A stretch of 64,000 nucleotides of DNA from JBEKHT01 sp049511715 (GTDB taxonomy: Bacteria; Chloroflexota; Anaerolineae; Anaerolineales; RBG-16-64-43), in assembly GCA_049511715.1 (NCBI GenBank), contig JBEKXU010000007.1, forward strand, positions 1 through 64,000, read 5' to 3'. Position 1 is the first letter of the stretch; every line of letters starts with the position of its first letter. The notes under the pieces are model-generated. The model was not told the origin of the DNA. It saw only the letters and a program-made list of their open reading frames with translations, and made no database searches. Positions 34,134 to 43,300 of this stretch are shown piece after piece. Position numbers and translations under genes: made by a program.

Positions 34134-35239
34134 AAGCTCGGATCATGGAAAAGAGCGGGAAAACGAAGACGACACGAGCGATGGCTTGGCGCAGATCGGC
34201 CCTCACGTGGCTGCCTGGGCTCTTGCTGACCATCCTGGCCGTCGTGATCCTCTGGCGGGTTGTGAGCTGGAAAGAGGTCCTGGGCGCTTGGGCAAGGGCT
34301 CGTCCATGGGTGATTCTGCCGGGCCTGGTTCTCATGGTACTGGCTCAACTGTCCCGAGCGATGGGCTGGCGGTACCTTGTGGATCGCAAGGTGAGCGTCG
34401 CACGATCCTTCTCTGTCCTTAATGTCGGCTACCTCCTTAACACCCTATTGCCTTTTCGCCTGGGAGACCTGAGCCGGGCCGTTCTGGCAGGACTGCCCGG
34501 GCGGGGGGATTCGCTCCTCTCCGTGAGTTCGGCTCTGTCTGCCGTGGTCGTCGAGCGGGTGGTTGACCTGCTGGTCACGGGGTTGATCGGGTTGGCCGCC
34601 GTCGCCTTCTTTGCCGGCACCTCCTGGGCCGGTCGAGCTCTGGAGGTCACCTTGCTCCTGGCCGTCCTGGGCACCCTGGCTCTTTTCGCACTGGCCATGG
34701 CTCGGGCAGGGATCGTCAGGGTCGTACAGAGAGAGCTGGGTAGAGTGGCGTGGCTGGAACCGTGGGTCGTTCGCCTGGACGAATTCCTGGCAGGGATCCA
34801 GGTCATTGGACGGTGGAGTGTCGCGGTCCCGGCTGTGGCAGGAATCCTGGGGGCGTGGCTGGCGTGGATGCTGGAGTATTGGGTGATCCTGGAGGGGTTT
34901 GTTCCTGGCGCGGGACTGAATCTGGCCCTGGCAGCTCTGGCGGGGGGCGCGCTAGGAGTCATGATCCCCTCCTCGCCCAACTCTCTCGGGGTGTATGAAG
35001 CTGCCGTGGTGGGCGTCCTCTCCGTCGCGGGGATGTCTCCCGGAGTCGCCCTGGCTTTTGCTCTGTCCATCCATGTCCTGAACACGATTGGGGTATTTGC
35101 CCTCGGGATCTGGGGTTTGCTGCGGGAGGAACAGACCCTTGGACAGCTTGTGACAGCCGTGATGCAAATCCGAGGGCGGAAGCAACCCAGTGAGGGGCCG
35201 GATGTTCCTGCGCCCCCGTATGCGGGGAGCGAAGGCTGA
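34130..35239 (+). CDS. Flippase-like/UPF0104 polytopic membrane protein
   Basis: A 369-residue protein of the lysylphosphatidylglycerol-synthase TM-region/AglD-like family, with about eight hydrophobic segments. Family-like motifs are NTLLPFRLGDLSRAVL and MIPSSPNSLGVYEAAVVG. Lacks the catalytic synthetase domain, so it may handle lipid-linked sugars or lipid translocation. The GTG at 34130 overlaps the lepA stop; ATG 34145 is an alternative. First gene of the envelope glycosylation block and 6 bp before the GT4 gene. Confidence 0.8.
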   Translation: MKARIMEKSGKTKTTRAMAWRRSALTWLPGLLLTILAVVILWRVVSWKEVLGAWARARPWVILPGLVLMVLAQLSRAMGWRYLVDRKVSVARSFSVLNVGYLLNTLLPFRLGDLSRAVLAGLPGRGDSLLSVSSALSAVVVERVVDLLVTGLIGLAAVAFFAGTSWAGRALEVTLLLAVLGTLALFALAMARAGIVRVVQRELGRVAWLEPWVVRLDEFLAGIQVIGRWSVAVPAVAGILGAWLAWMLEYWVILEGFVPGAGLNLALAALAGGALGVMIPSSPNSLGVYEAAVVGVLSVAGMSPGVALAFALSIHVLNTIGVFALGIWGLLREEQTLGQLVTAVMQIRGRKQPSEGPDVPAPPYAGSEG

Positions 35240-35245
35240 ACTCCG

Positions 35246-36445
35246 ATGCGGATTCTGATTGTCCTGACATACTACCGCCCTCATGTCTCCGGCCTGACGA
35301 TCTACACCGAGCGCGTGGCTCGAGCGCTGGCCCGTCGCGGGCATCAGGTCACGGTCCTGACCTCAAGGTTTGACCGCCGCCTTCCCGCTCGGGAAAGCCT
35401 CGAGGGGGTCGAAATCATTCGGCCCTGGGTGATGGCCAGGGTGAGCAGAGGGGTGCTCATGCCCACCATCGGAAGCTGGGCCTCGCTGCTCGTCCCCTCC
35501 CACGATGCGATCAGCATCCACCTGCCACAGTTCGATGCCCCCGGCATTGCCCTGCGTGGGCGCCTCTTCCGAAAGCCGACGCTCCTCACGTACCATTGTG
35601 ACCTAAGTCTCCCGCCCACGGCTTTCAACTACCTTGCCAATCAAGTGGTGCACGCAGCCAATCATCTTGCGGCCGGTGCGGCCCACGGGATCGTTGCCTA
35701 CACCCGTGACTATGCCGAGAACTCTCCTTTTCTGGCCCGCTACCTGAACAAGGTAATTGTGATTCCGCCTCCCGTGGAAGTCGCTGAGGTGAGCGAGGAA
35801 GAGGTGGAGATCTTCCGGTCGTGCCATGGTCTGAACCATCACCGGGTCATTGGGATGGCGGCCCGACTGGCGACCGAAAAGGGGGTTGAGTACTTGCTCG
35901 AAGCTCTTCCGGGTGTGCTTGAGAGGTACCCCGACCTGCAAGTCCTTTTTGCCGGGCAGAATCAGAATGTGCTCGGGGAGGAGGCCTACGCACGGAAGTT
36001 GCTTCCGGTCATCGCGCGCCTCGGGAATCATTGGAAGTTCTTGGGAACGCTGGACCCCAGGGCCATGGCAACGTTCTTTCGGGCCTGTGACGTGACGGTA
36101 CTGCCCAGCATCAACAGCACCGAGAGCTTCGGCCTTGTTCAGATTGAGTCGATGATGTGCGGACGTCCGGTTGTGGCCTCGGCTCTGCCCGGGGTGAGAC
36201 AACCTGTCCGCAACACGGGCATGGGCCGCCTCGTCCCTCCGAGAGACGGACGGGCCCTAGCCGAGGCCCTCTTGGAGATCCTTGACCATCCTGAAGCCTA
36301 CGACAAGCCCACCCAGGATCTTCAGGCCGTCTACGCGCCGGATGCGGTGGCCGCCCAGTATGAACAGCAATTCTTGGAACTGGAGCGCCAGCTGGCCGTC
36401 CAAGGTTCGCGGCACAACTCCGGCCCCTCCAGGGGGCGGAAGTGA
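35246..36445 (+). CDS. GT4-family glycosyltransferase
   Basis: A 399-residue GT-B glycosyltransferase. N-terminal acceptor domain starts MRILIVLTYYRPHVSGLTIY with a glycine-rich loop; the C-terminal donor domain has GMAARLATEKGVEYLLEALP and the E-x7-E motif in STESFGLVQIESMMCGRPVV. Likely uses a nucleotide sugar to build a lipid-linked or surface glycan. Overlaps the next gene by 4 bp. Confidence 0.9.
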   Translation: MRILIVLTYYRPHVSGLTIYTERVARALARRGHQVTVLTSRFDRRLPARESLEGVEIIRPWVMARVSRGVLMPTIGSWASLLVPSHDAISIHLPQFDAPGIALRGRLFRKPTLLTYHCDLSLPPTAFNYLANQVVHAANHLAAGAAHGIVAYTRDYAENSPFLARYLNKVIVIPPPVEVAEVSEEEVEIFRSCHGLNHHRVIGMAARLATEKGVEYLLEALPGVLERYPDLQVLFAGQNQNVLGEEAYARKLLPVIARLGNHWKFLGTLDPRAMATFFRACDVTVLPSINSTESFGLVQIESMMCGRPVVASALPGVRQPVRNTGMGRLVPPRDGRALAEALLEILDHPEAYDKPTQDLQAVYAPDAVAAQYEQQFLELERQLAVQGSRHNSGPSRGRK

Positions 36446-37236
36446 CTCCATCCGGGAACGATCGAGTGCTTTGGAACCACCTCCTGGACTTACCCTACTT
36501 CCGTGCGCTCCTGCGAGCCGTGGAGGATGGCTTTTACCAAGGGCTGACCCTGCCGGAGCCGACCCTGGACATAGGCTGCGGAGACGGGCATTTTGCCTCT
36601 GTCGCCTTTTCCCGGCGCATTGATGTGGGATTGGATCCTTCGTTTTTGGTCCTGCCCGAGGCGAAAAGGCGCGGGGGTTATCGCCTGGTAGTGCAAGGGG
36701 ACGGGATGCGGATTCCTTTTCCTACCGCTTGGTTTGCCAGTGCGATGAGCAACTCGGTGCTGGAACACATTCCCAGGGTGGACGAGGTAGTCGTGGAGAT
36801 CGGTCGGGTGCTCAAGCCCGGAGCTCCCTTTGTGTTCTGCGTTCCGAACCCCCGCTACCTTTCCTATCTTTCCGTGGCGAGGATCCTCGCCGCCGTCGGC
36901 CTGCAGCGAGCGGCTGGCTACTATCGGGATTGGTTCCGGCGAATGTCCCGAACGTACAACCTTGATGAGGCCGAGGGTTGGCGGGCCCGGCTGGATCGAG
37001 CCGGGTTGGTTCTGGAATCTTCCTGGGACTATTTCTCGGAATCCTCCCTGCGTACGCTGGAATGGGGACACTACCTGGGGCTGCCCTGCCTGGTTGCCCG
37101 CAAGCTCACCGGGAGATGGATTCTCTGGAAGTCCAAGATCAACTTGGCGCTGACCTGGCGGCTCGTCTCGCCACATTTTCATGAGGCGACCCCAGCCCAG
37201 GGGGCCTACACCTTCTACGTCGCCAGGCGGGCATGA
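36442..37236 (+). CDS. Class I SAM-dependent methyltransferase
   Basis: A 264-residue protein with SAM motif I LDIGCGDGHFASVAF and a motif II/III region NSVLEHIPRVDEVVVEIGRV. Start is GTG in the GTGA overlap with the GT4 stop. Context suggests a glycan or lipid-linked intermediate as substrate; nothing in the sequence proves it. Confidence 0.85.
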   Translation: MTPSGNDRVLWNHLLDLPYFRALLRAVEDGFYQGLTLPEPTLDIGCGDGHFASVAFSRRIDVGLDPSFLVLPEAKRRGGYRLVVQGDGMRIPFPTAWFASAMSNSVLEHIPRVDEVVVEIGRVLKPGAPFVFCVPNPRYLSYLSVARILAAVGLQRAAGYYRDWFRRMSRTYNLDEAEGWRARLDRAGLVLESSWDYFSESSLRTLEWGHYLGLPCLVARKLTGRWILWKSKINLALTWRLVSPHFHEATPAQGAYTFYVARRA

Positions 37237-37917
37237 CTCCCTTCGACGAAGGCTATCTTCATACCCGCACAAATGAAAGGCTGCCTGTTGCCCGCCCTCA
37301 ACCAATACCGGCGGCCGAATGGCTTCCACGCCGGTCTTGCATGGCCCTACGACCGCCCGCGGCGGCGTCCGTCCGGGGCGGGTTGGGGTCTGGGTCACCT
37401 TATTGGGCAGTTGGAAGGGGACCCTGGGCTTCATCCCGTCGACGTGAATCCATGGACCTAGGGCCGAGCTTGGCAGGTCGCTCCCTGCATGCGGGTCAAT
37501 GAGGTTTCTGCCGAGTGTGTCTTCTGCGGAGCGAAAAGCTTTAGTGTCGTCATCATCAAGCACATCGTCGGACACCTGATTCACCCGGATCAGGCCCTTC
37601 ACGAACTCGGCAGAGTGCTGGTCCCAGGAGGAACCCTGATTCTCTCTACCCCCAATCTGAGCTCCCTGCTTCGTCCGCTCAACGGCGGCCGGTGGATCGC
37701 GTCTCAGGATCCTACCTACCTCTCATTGAAGCCGCCGGATGAGTGGCTGGATCCGGTCGATCGGGCCGCCGAGGTCCAAGTGCGAAGAGTTATCAGCGAC
37801 GGGTTTTGGGATGCGCCCTATCTTCCATTTGTCGCAGCGGTCATGCAAAAGCTTTTCTTTGGATCGCTGGGTGGCGTCCATGCAAGTGGCGGGTGGGTCC
37901 TTCTCCCTCTCCGCTAG
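37233..37917 (+). pseudogene. Decayed SAM-dependent methyltransferase
   Basis: The frame starting at 37233 reads MTPFDEGYLHTRTNERL, then the sense continues in another frame as LPALNQYRRPNG (about 37284 on), reaches GLGHLIGQ...VDVNPWT and is cut by TAG at 37459-37461. It resumes in the same frame as VNEVSAECVFCGAKSFSVVI, then HELGRVLVPGGTLILSTPNL and ISDGFWDAPYLPF to 37917. This is the order of a class I methyltransferase, broken by at least one frameshift and one stop. The last 142 residues (from ATG 37489) could still be translated but lack motif I. Its ATGA start overlap with the upstream gene shows it was once in the operon. Confidence 0.75.
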
Positions 37918-37966
37918 GGGAGAGTATGATTGCAATCGGGCGCAGGCATTTTGGGGCAAACCATCA

Positions 37967-40318
37967 ATGAATGAGCCCACAGCTTCTCTTCTGGACTGGA
38001 TCCGGGCGGAACTCAGGCAACCGGCCGTCAAGCGCGCTATTCGCGGGTTCCTGGCTTTGGTTGTCGGGCTGATCGGGCTGAGCTATCTTGCCCTGCGTGG
38101 TCCGCTCTCCCCGGAAGGATACGTGCTGCTCGTGATCGCAGCGGGTCTGGCCGTGTGGGCAGCCCGAGCTCGAGGGCAAGCGGTTCCCGTTCCCCCGATC
38201 CCTGTGCCCCCTGAGCCGGCCCAGCTCTCCTCGGCACCCAAGGTCGTTCGAGGCACCGTCGCCTGGGGTCGGATCCTTCGACCCTGTGCGGCGTTTCTCC
38301 TGGCGCTCGTCGCTCAGGCCGTCATGGATCTCCGCCCCAGCGGGTACCCCGCCAGCACGCGGCTGGCAGGCGTTCTCTACCTTCTACCGATTCTGGTTCT
38401 GATTTGGTCCTGGCGGGCGGGCGATTGGCAGGTCCTTGAGTTGCGTGAGGAAGCCGATCCTGCGGGTTCCTGGGTGCTCTCGTTGCCCTCCGTACTTTGC
38501 GCGTGGTTGGGGGCCGGTCTGAGCCTGGCGGCCTATCTTGCCTTCAAGGGTGACGTTTTCACCCCGACCAACCTGACTCTCTGGATCCTTGCGCTGCTCT
38601 TGTGGCTCGTTGCCCTGTCCCCATCGGAGTCGGGAACTCCCCGTGTGCTGCGCCTGCTCAAAGAGTGGGCCCAGCGGCTTTGGGCGAGGCTGAAGAGCCT
38701 GGAGAACGGAGTACACCTTTCCGGGTGGACTCTCCTGGTCTTGTCGGGGTTTCTCCTGGCCGCCTTTTTCCGTCTCTACCGGCTCGATCTGGTGGCCCCC
38801 GAGATGACGAGTGACCACGCTGAAAAGTTGCTGGATGTCATGGATGTTATCGCAGGCAAATACTCAACCTTCTTCCCGCGCAATACCGGGCGCGAGTTTA
38901 TTGAATTCTATCTGGCCGCTTTTGTCGCAACGACCTTTGGCACAGGGATTTCCTTCATCACCCTGAAAATCGTCACGGCGGCAGCCGGGCTGGCCACGCT
39001 TCCCTACGTCTACCTGCTCGGCAAGGAGATTGCGGACCGGAGAGTGGGCCTGGTCGCCATGGTTTTGACCGGCATTGCCTACTGGCCAAATGTGAACAGC
39101 CGGATCGGGCTGCGCTTCCCCTTCCTTCCTCTCTTTGTGGCTCCGGCCCTGTATTACCTGATCCGTGGCTTGCGCCATCGCCGGGCGGAGGATTTCCTCT
39201 GGGCGGGGATTGCCCTGGGCCTTGGGTTTAATGGCTACTCCCCGATTCGCATTCTGCCCTTCGTCATGCTGGCGGCCGTGATCCTCTTCAGCCTCCACCG
39301 CCAGGCGAAGGGCTCGCGAGTCTGGGCCTGGAAAGGTCTGCTGGCCGCCTTCGTCCCGGCGTTCGTCCTGGGCCTGCCGCTCTTGCACTACGCCATGAAT
39401 AATCCGTTTGTCTTTTGGGAGCGCACCCTGACGCGAATCGGTCAGAGCGAGGCGACCTACCCCGGCAACCCGATCCTCCTCTTCGTGCAGAACCAGATTA
39501 ATGCGCTGCTGATGTTCAATTGGAGCGACGGCACGGCCTGGTTCTTGGGCGTGCCCGGCCGGCCAGCCCTGGATATCGTGAGTGCGGCCCTGTTGGTTCT
39601 GGGACTCTTTTTTTTGTTGGGCAGGTACCTGCGCCACCGGAACTGGTTGGATCTGTTCCTGCTCTTCTCCATTCCGCTGCTGATGCTTCCCTCTTCGCTG
39701 GCAATTGCCTTCCCGATCGAGAATCCGGCGGAGAACCGCACCTCCGGAGTCTACCCGATCGTTTTCGTGGTGGTCGCCATCGGAGCGGTCATGCTCCTGG
39801 ACACCCTGAAGGGCCGCCTGTCGCAATGGAGTTATCGCTTTCTCGTCCTGCCTTGTGCCGGCCTGCTGTTCATGGGTGCGATGGTGCAGAACTACCAGAT
39901 CACCTTTGAACAGTATCCGACTCAGTATCGGCTGGCGGCTCAGAACGCCTCGGAGATTGGCGCACTGGTGGAGGCTTTTGCCCGTTCGGTGGGTGACTAC
40001 CAGGACGCGTATGTTATCCCTTACCCCTATTGGGTGGACACGCGCTTGGTAGGAATGTACGGGGGAGATCCTAGCCGGGACTTCGCGCTTCCCCCGGCGT
40101 CTCTGCAAACGCTGAACCCGGAAGGGCAGCCGCTGCTCATTGTGTTCAACCGGAATGATCGCGACACCTTGAAGGTTGTCTCTTCGCGGTTCCCTTCCGG
40201 ACGACTGCAGCGGTTCGCCTCCAAGGTTCCGGACCACGATTTCTTCTATTACTTCGTTCCCGGGAGCCCAACCCAGTCAGCTGGGCAATCCGCAGGATCC
40301 GCCTCGTCAAGCCCATAG
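37967..40318 (+). CDS. GT39/PMT-type polytopic glycosyltransferase
   Basis: A 783-residue membrane protein with many hydrophobic segments. The region from about 255 on (LYRLDLVAPEMTSDHAEKLLDV, then YLAAFVATTFGTGISFITLK and YVYLLGKEIADRRVGLVAM) matches the PMT_2/ArnT-like GT-C fold, with an acidic residue in the first extracytoplasmic loop as expected. The first 250 residues form extra TM segments. The chosen ATG (37967) starts MNEPTASLL; the frame is open upstream across the pseudogene. Such enzymes transfer a sugar from a polyprenyl phosphate to an acceptor outside the membrane. Confidence 0.85.
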   Translation: MNEPTASLLDWIRAELRQPAVKRAIRGFLALVVGLIGLSYLALRGPLSPEGYVLLVIAAGLAVWAARARGQAVPVPPIPVPPEPAQLSSAPKVVRGTVAWGRILRPCAAFLLALVAQAVMDLRPSGYPASTRLAGVLYLLPILVLIWSWRAGDWQVLELREEADPAGSWVLSLPSVLCAWLGAGLSLAAYLAFKGDVFTPTNLTLWILALLLWLVALSPSESGTPRVLRLLKEWAQRLWARLKSLENGVHLSGWTLLVLSGFLLAAFFRLYRLDLVAPEMTSDHAEKLLDVMDVIAGKYSTFFPRNTGREFIEFYLAAFVATTFGTGISFITLKIVTAAAGLATLPYVYLLGKEIADRRVGLVAMVLTGIAYWPNVNSRIGLRFPFLPLFVAPALYYLIRGLRHRRAEDFLWAGIALGLGFNGYSPIRILPFVMLAAVILFSLHRQAKGSRVWAWKGLLAAFVPAFVLGLPLLHYAMNNPFVFWERTLTRIGQSEATYPGNPILLFVQNQINALLMFNWSDGTAWFLGVPGRPALDIVSAALLVLGLFFLLGRYLRHRNWLDLFLLFSIPLLMLPSSLAIAFPIENPAENRTSGVYPIVFVVVAIGAVMLLDTLKGRLSQWSYRFLVLPCAGLLFMGAMVQNYQITFEQYPTQYRLAAQNASEIGALVEAFARSVGDYQDAYVIPYPYWVDTRLVGMYGGDPSRDFALPPASLQTLNPEGQPLLIVFNRNDRDTLKVVSSRFPSGRLQRFASKVPDHDFFYYFVPGSPTQSAGQSAGSASSSP

Positions 40319-40360
40319 CGCCTCGACCTCAGCAATCCAAAACAGGCAGGTGTCGACAAC

Positions 40361-43300
40361 ATGAGCGAACATGAGCTCGAAGTGAAGAGGCAAGCGGAAG
40401 TCGGTCCTCAGAGTCCGATCCCTCCCCAGGAGGCGGCAGGCTTCCGCCGCGAGCGCGGCTCAGGCTGGCGTAGGTTCGCTGGATTCCTTTTCGACCTGAT
40501 CTTGCTGGCCCTGATTGGCATCGGGGTCGCCTGGCGCCTCAGTTGGGTCAACTGGAGCGAGGGCACAGATTTGAATCCCGATGAGTACGGCTTGACCGAG
40601 AATCTCACCGACCTGTCGATTCCCCAATCGCTGAGCGATTACTTCAACACGCGTCTCTCATCGATCAGTCCCTACCAGAAGTACGACGTCAACGGGAATG
40701 CGACTACCCCCGGCGCAAACAACGGCTTCGTTTACGGCCAGTTGCCGATTACCATCATTCGCTGGGTTGCTGAAAAGACGGGCAACACAGGTTATGACGA
40801 TATCCGCCTCTTGGGTCGGCGGCTCTCGTCTTTTTGTGACATTCTCACGTTGCTTTTTCTGTTCTTGATCGGCCTGCGTTTGTACGGCCGGAGGGTGGGG
40901 CTGCTGGCTTCGGCTTTGGGTGCCTTGGCCGTACTCGAAATTCAGTATTCGCACTTCATGACGGTCGACAACTTCGCCTTGTTCTTTTCCGTGGTGGCGA
41001 TGTTTGCCGCGGTGCAGGTGTCGAAGGACCGCGAGTCCGATTCGCGCAGGCTGTCCAGTTGGGGCTGGTACGCGCTGTTCGGTGTGGCCTTTGGCATGAC
41101 CATGGCCTCGCGGGTGAACCTGTTCCCCCTGGCCGCCGAGCTTGTTGTCGCTGCCGGAATCTCCTACTACCGACAATTGAAGAACTCCGCAGCTGAATCG
41201 CCAAGAATTCTGGCGGCGGTGGCTGGGAAACTCGTTGTTGCGGGATTGATCTCGTTCCTCGTGTTCCGGGTCACCCAGCCGATGTCCTTCCGCGCCCTTC
41301 GGGGCGACACCACTCTTTCCACCCTGAACCTGAACCCGGACTGGGTGGCAAGCATGAAGGTGGCGCTGGAGCAATCGAACGGCATCGGCGGCGGACCTCC
41401 GGGCGAGCAATGGACTAATCGGCCGATCATCGTCTTTCCACTTGTGAACATGATCCTTTGGGGATTGGGGCTCCCTCTCGGGCTGATGGCTTCGGGAGGG
41501 TTCTTCTTGGCTCTCTGGCGCTCCTGGAAAGGAGCCTGGGAGACGCACCTTCTGCCCCTCACGTGGGCCGGTGGGTATTTCCTTTTCATGGGAACCCGGT
41601 TCGTCAAATCGATCCGCTACTTTCTCCCGGTTTATCCCTTCATGGCGCTGTTGGCGGCCTGGGCCCTCCTTGAAATATGGAATCGAGTACGCGCCCTAAG
41701 GCAGAGCGGGAAGCCGAGGAGAGCGCTCTCCTGGGCCGGACCGGCCGCCGGGGTAGGCCTGTTTGTCGTGGTCCTGGGCGGGACGTTTCTTTACGCCTGG
41801 GGATTCACGGGAATCTACCGTCACGAAAACACGAGGATCCAGGCTTCCCGCTGGATCTTTCAGAATGTCCCTGCGACTTTCACGGTCGAGATTCAAACCT
41901 CGACCGGCTTATACAACGAACCGGTTCCGGTTCCTTATGGAACCCAGGTCGGCGCGAATCCCGCCCTTCTGCTCCCCTTCGAGGCGCACGTGGACGGGCA
42001 GGCGATTAGAGTCGAGGTGGCCCACGCACGCGGAGCCAGCGGAAGCGACGGTTCGGGCCAGCTGCAAGTTGTCCTTTCCAGCAATGCGGCGGGTTCGCAG
42101 CCCCTGGCTGAGGCCGCCTTGCAGGTTCCTGCGGTTGGGTCCGACCCGCGTGGGCAGTCGTCCAGCGCTCCGCTGAAGCCTGCGGCGGTGACGGCCAACC
42201 AGGTCTACTATCTCCTGGTCGCCGCCTCCCAGGGAGCGCCCATCAGTGTTTCGGGAGCCGCGGTCGCCAGCGAGAGCTGGGACGAGGGGCTTCCCCTGCG
42301 GATCGACGGACGCGATCCCTTTGGCGGGCTCTACCAAGGCCTCACGATGGAGGTGCGTTGGCCGGACGATGAGAACAAGAGGCAAATGTTCATTCAGAAT
42401 CTGGCGGCTTCCGATTACATCTTCCTGTCCAGCCAACGGGGGTTATGGAGTCCGACGCGGTTGCCGCGTTCCTACCCCCTCACGGTGGCGTACTATCAGG
42501 ACCTTTTTGCCGGGCGTCTCGGCTTTACTCTGGTGGCCCAGTTCCAGCAGCCGATTCGGATCGGGCCGCTGGTGCTGTCGGATCTCGCTGGAACCGTGGG
42601 ATGGAACCAGACTCCCACGCTGCCCGTTTACAACAGCAACCTCTTCGCGGCGGAAGAAGCCTTTAGCGTTTATGACCACGCACCGGTATGGATCTTCAAG
42701 AAAAGCCCCAACTTTGACTTGAGCAAGGTGAAGGCCGTTTTGGATTCCGTGGACCTCCAGTACGTGGTTCCGGCCGATCCTCGGAATCCGATCCCGGCCA
42801 TGAATGCCCTGATGCTGCCGCCCGATCGGTTGGCCGAGCAACGGGCTGGCGGAACATGGGCCTCCATGTTTTCCAGGCTTTCGGCCCAAAACTCAGTGGA
42901 AGTCCTGGGAGTGGTACTTTGGTTTCTTTGGGTGCTCCTGACCGGCTGGGCCGCCTTTCCGCTTGTCACTCTGGCGCTCAAGGGACTACCCGACCTGGGA
43001 TACTCGCTGGCCCGGGTCGCCGGCTGGCTTCTCATCGCCTGGCTGGCTTGGCTGCTGGGCAGCTACGAAGTGCCCTTCGTGAGAATCACGTTGCTGGCCT
43101 TGTGGGCCGGCCTGATCGCGGTGGGGGTCGCGATGTTTCTTATCGGCCGCCGCGAGTGGAAGGAGAAGCTGCGCCAGCATTGGCGGACCTGGGGCACGAT
43201 GGAACTGGTCTTCCTGGCGCTCTTCCTTTTCGACTTGTTGCTGCGCTATGGCAACTCCGACCTCTGGCACCCCTCGTTCGGAGGGGAGAAGCCGATGGAC

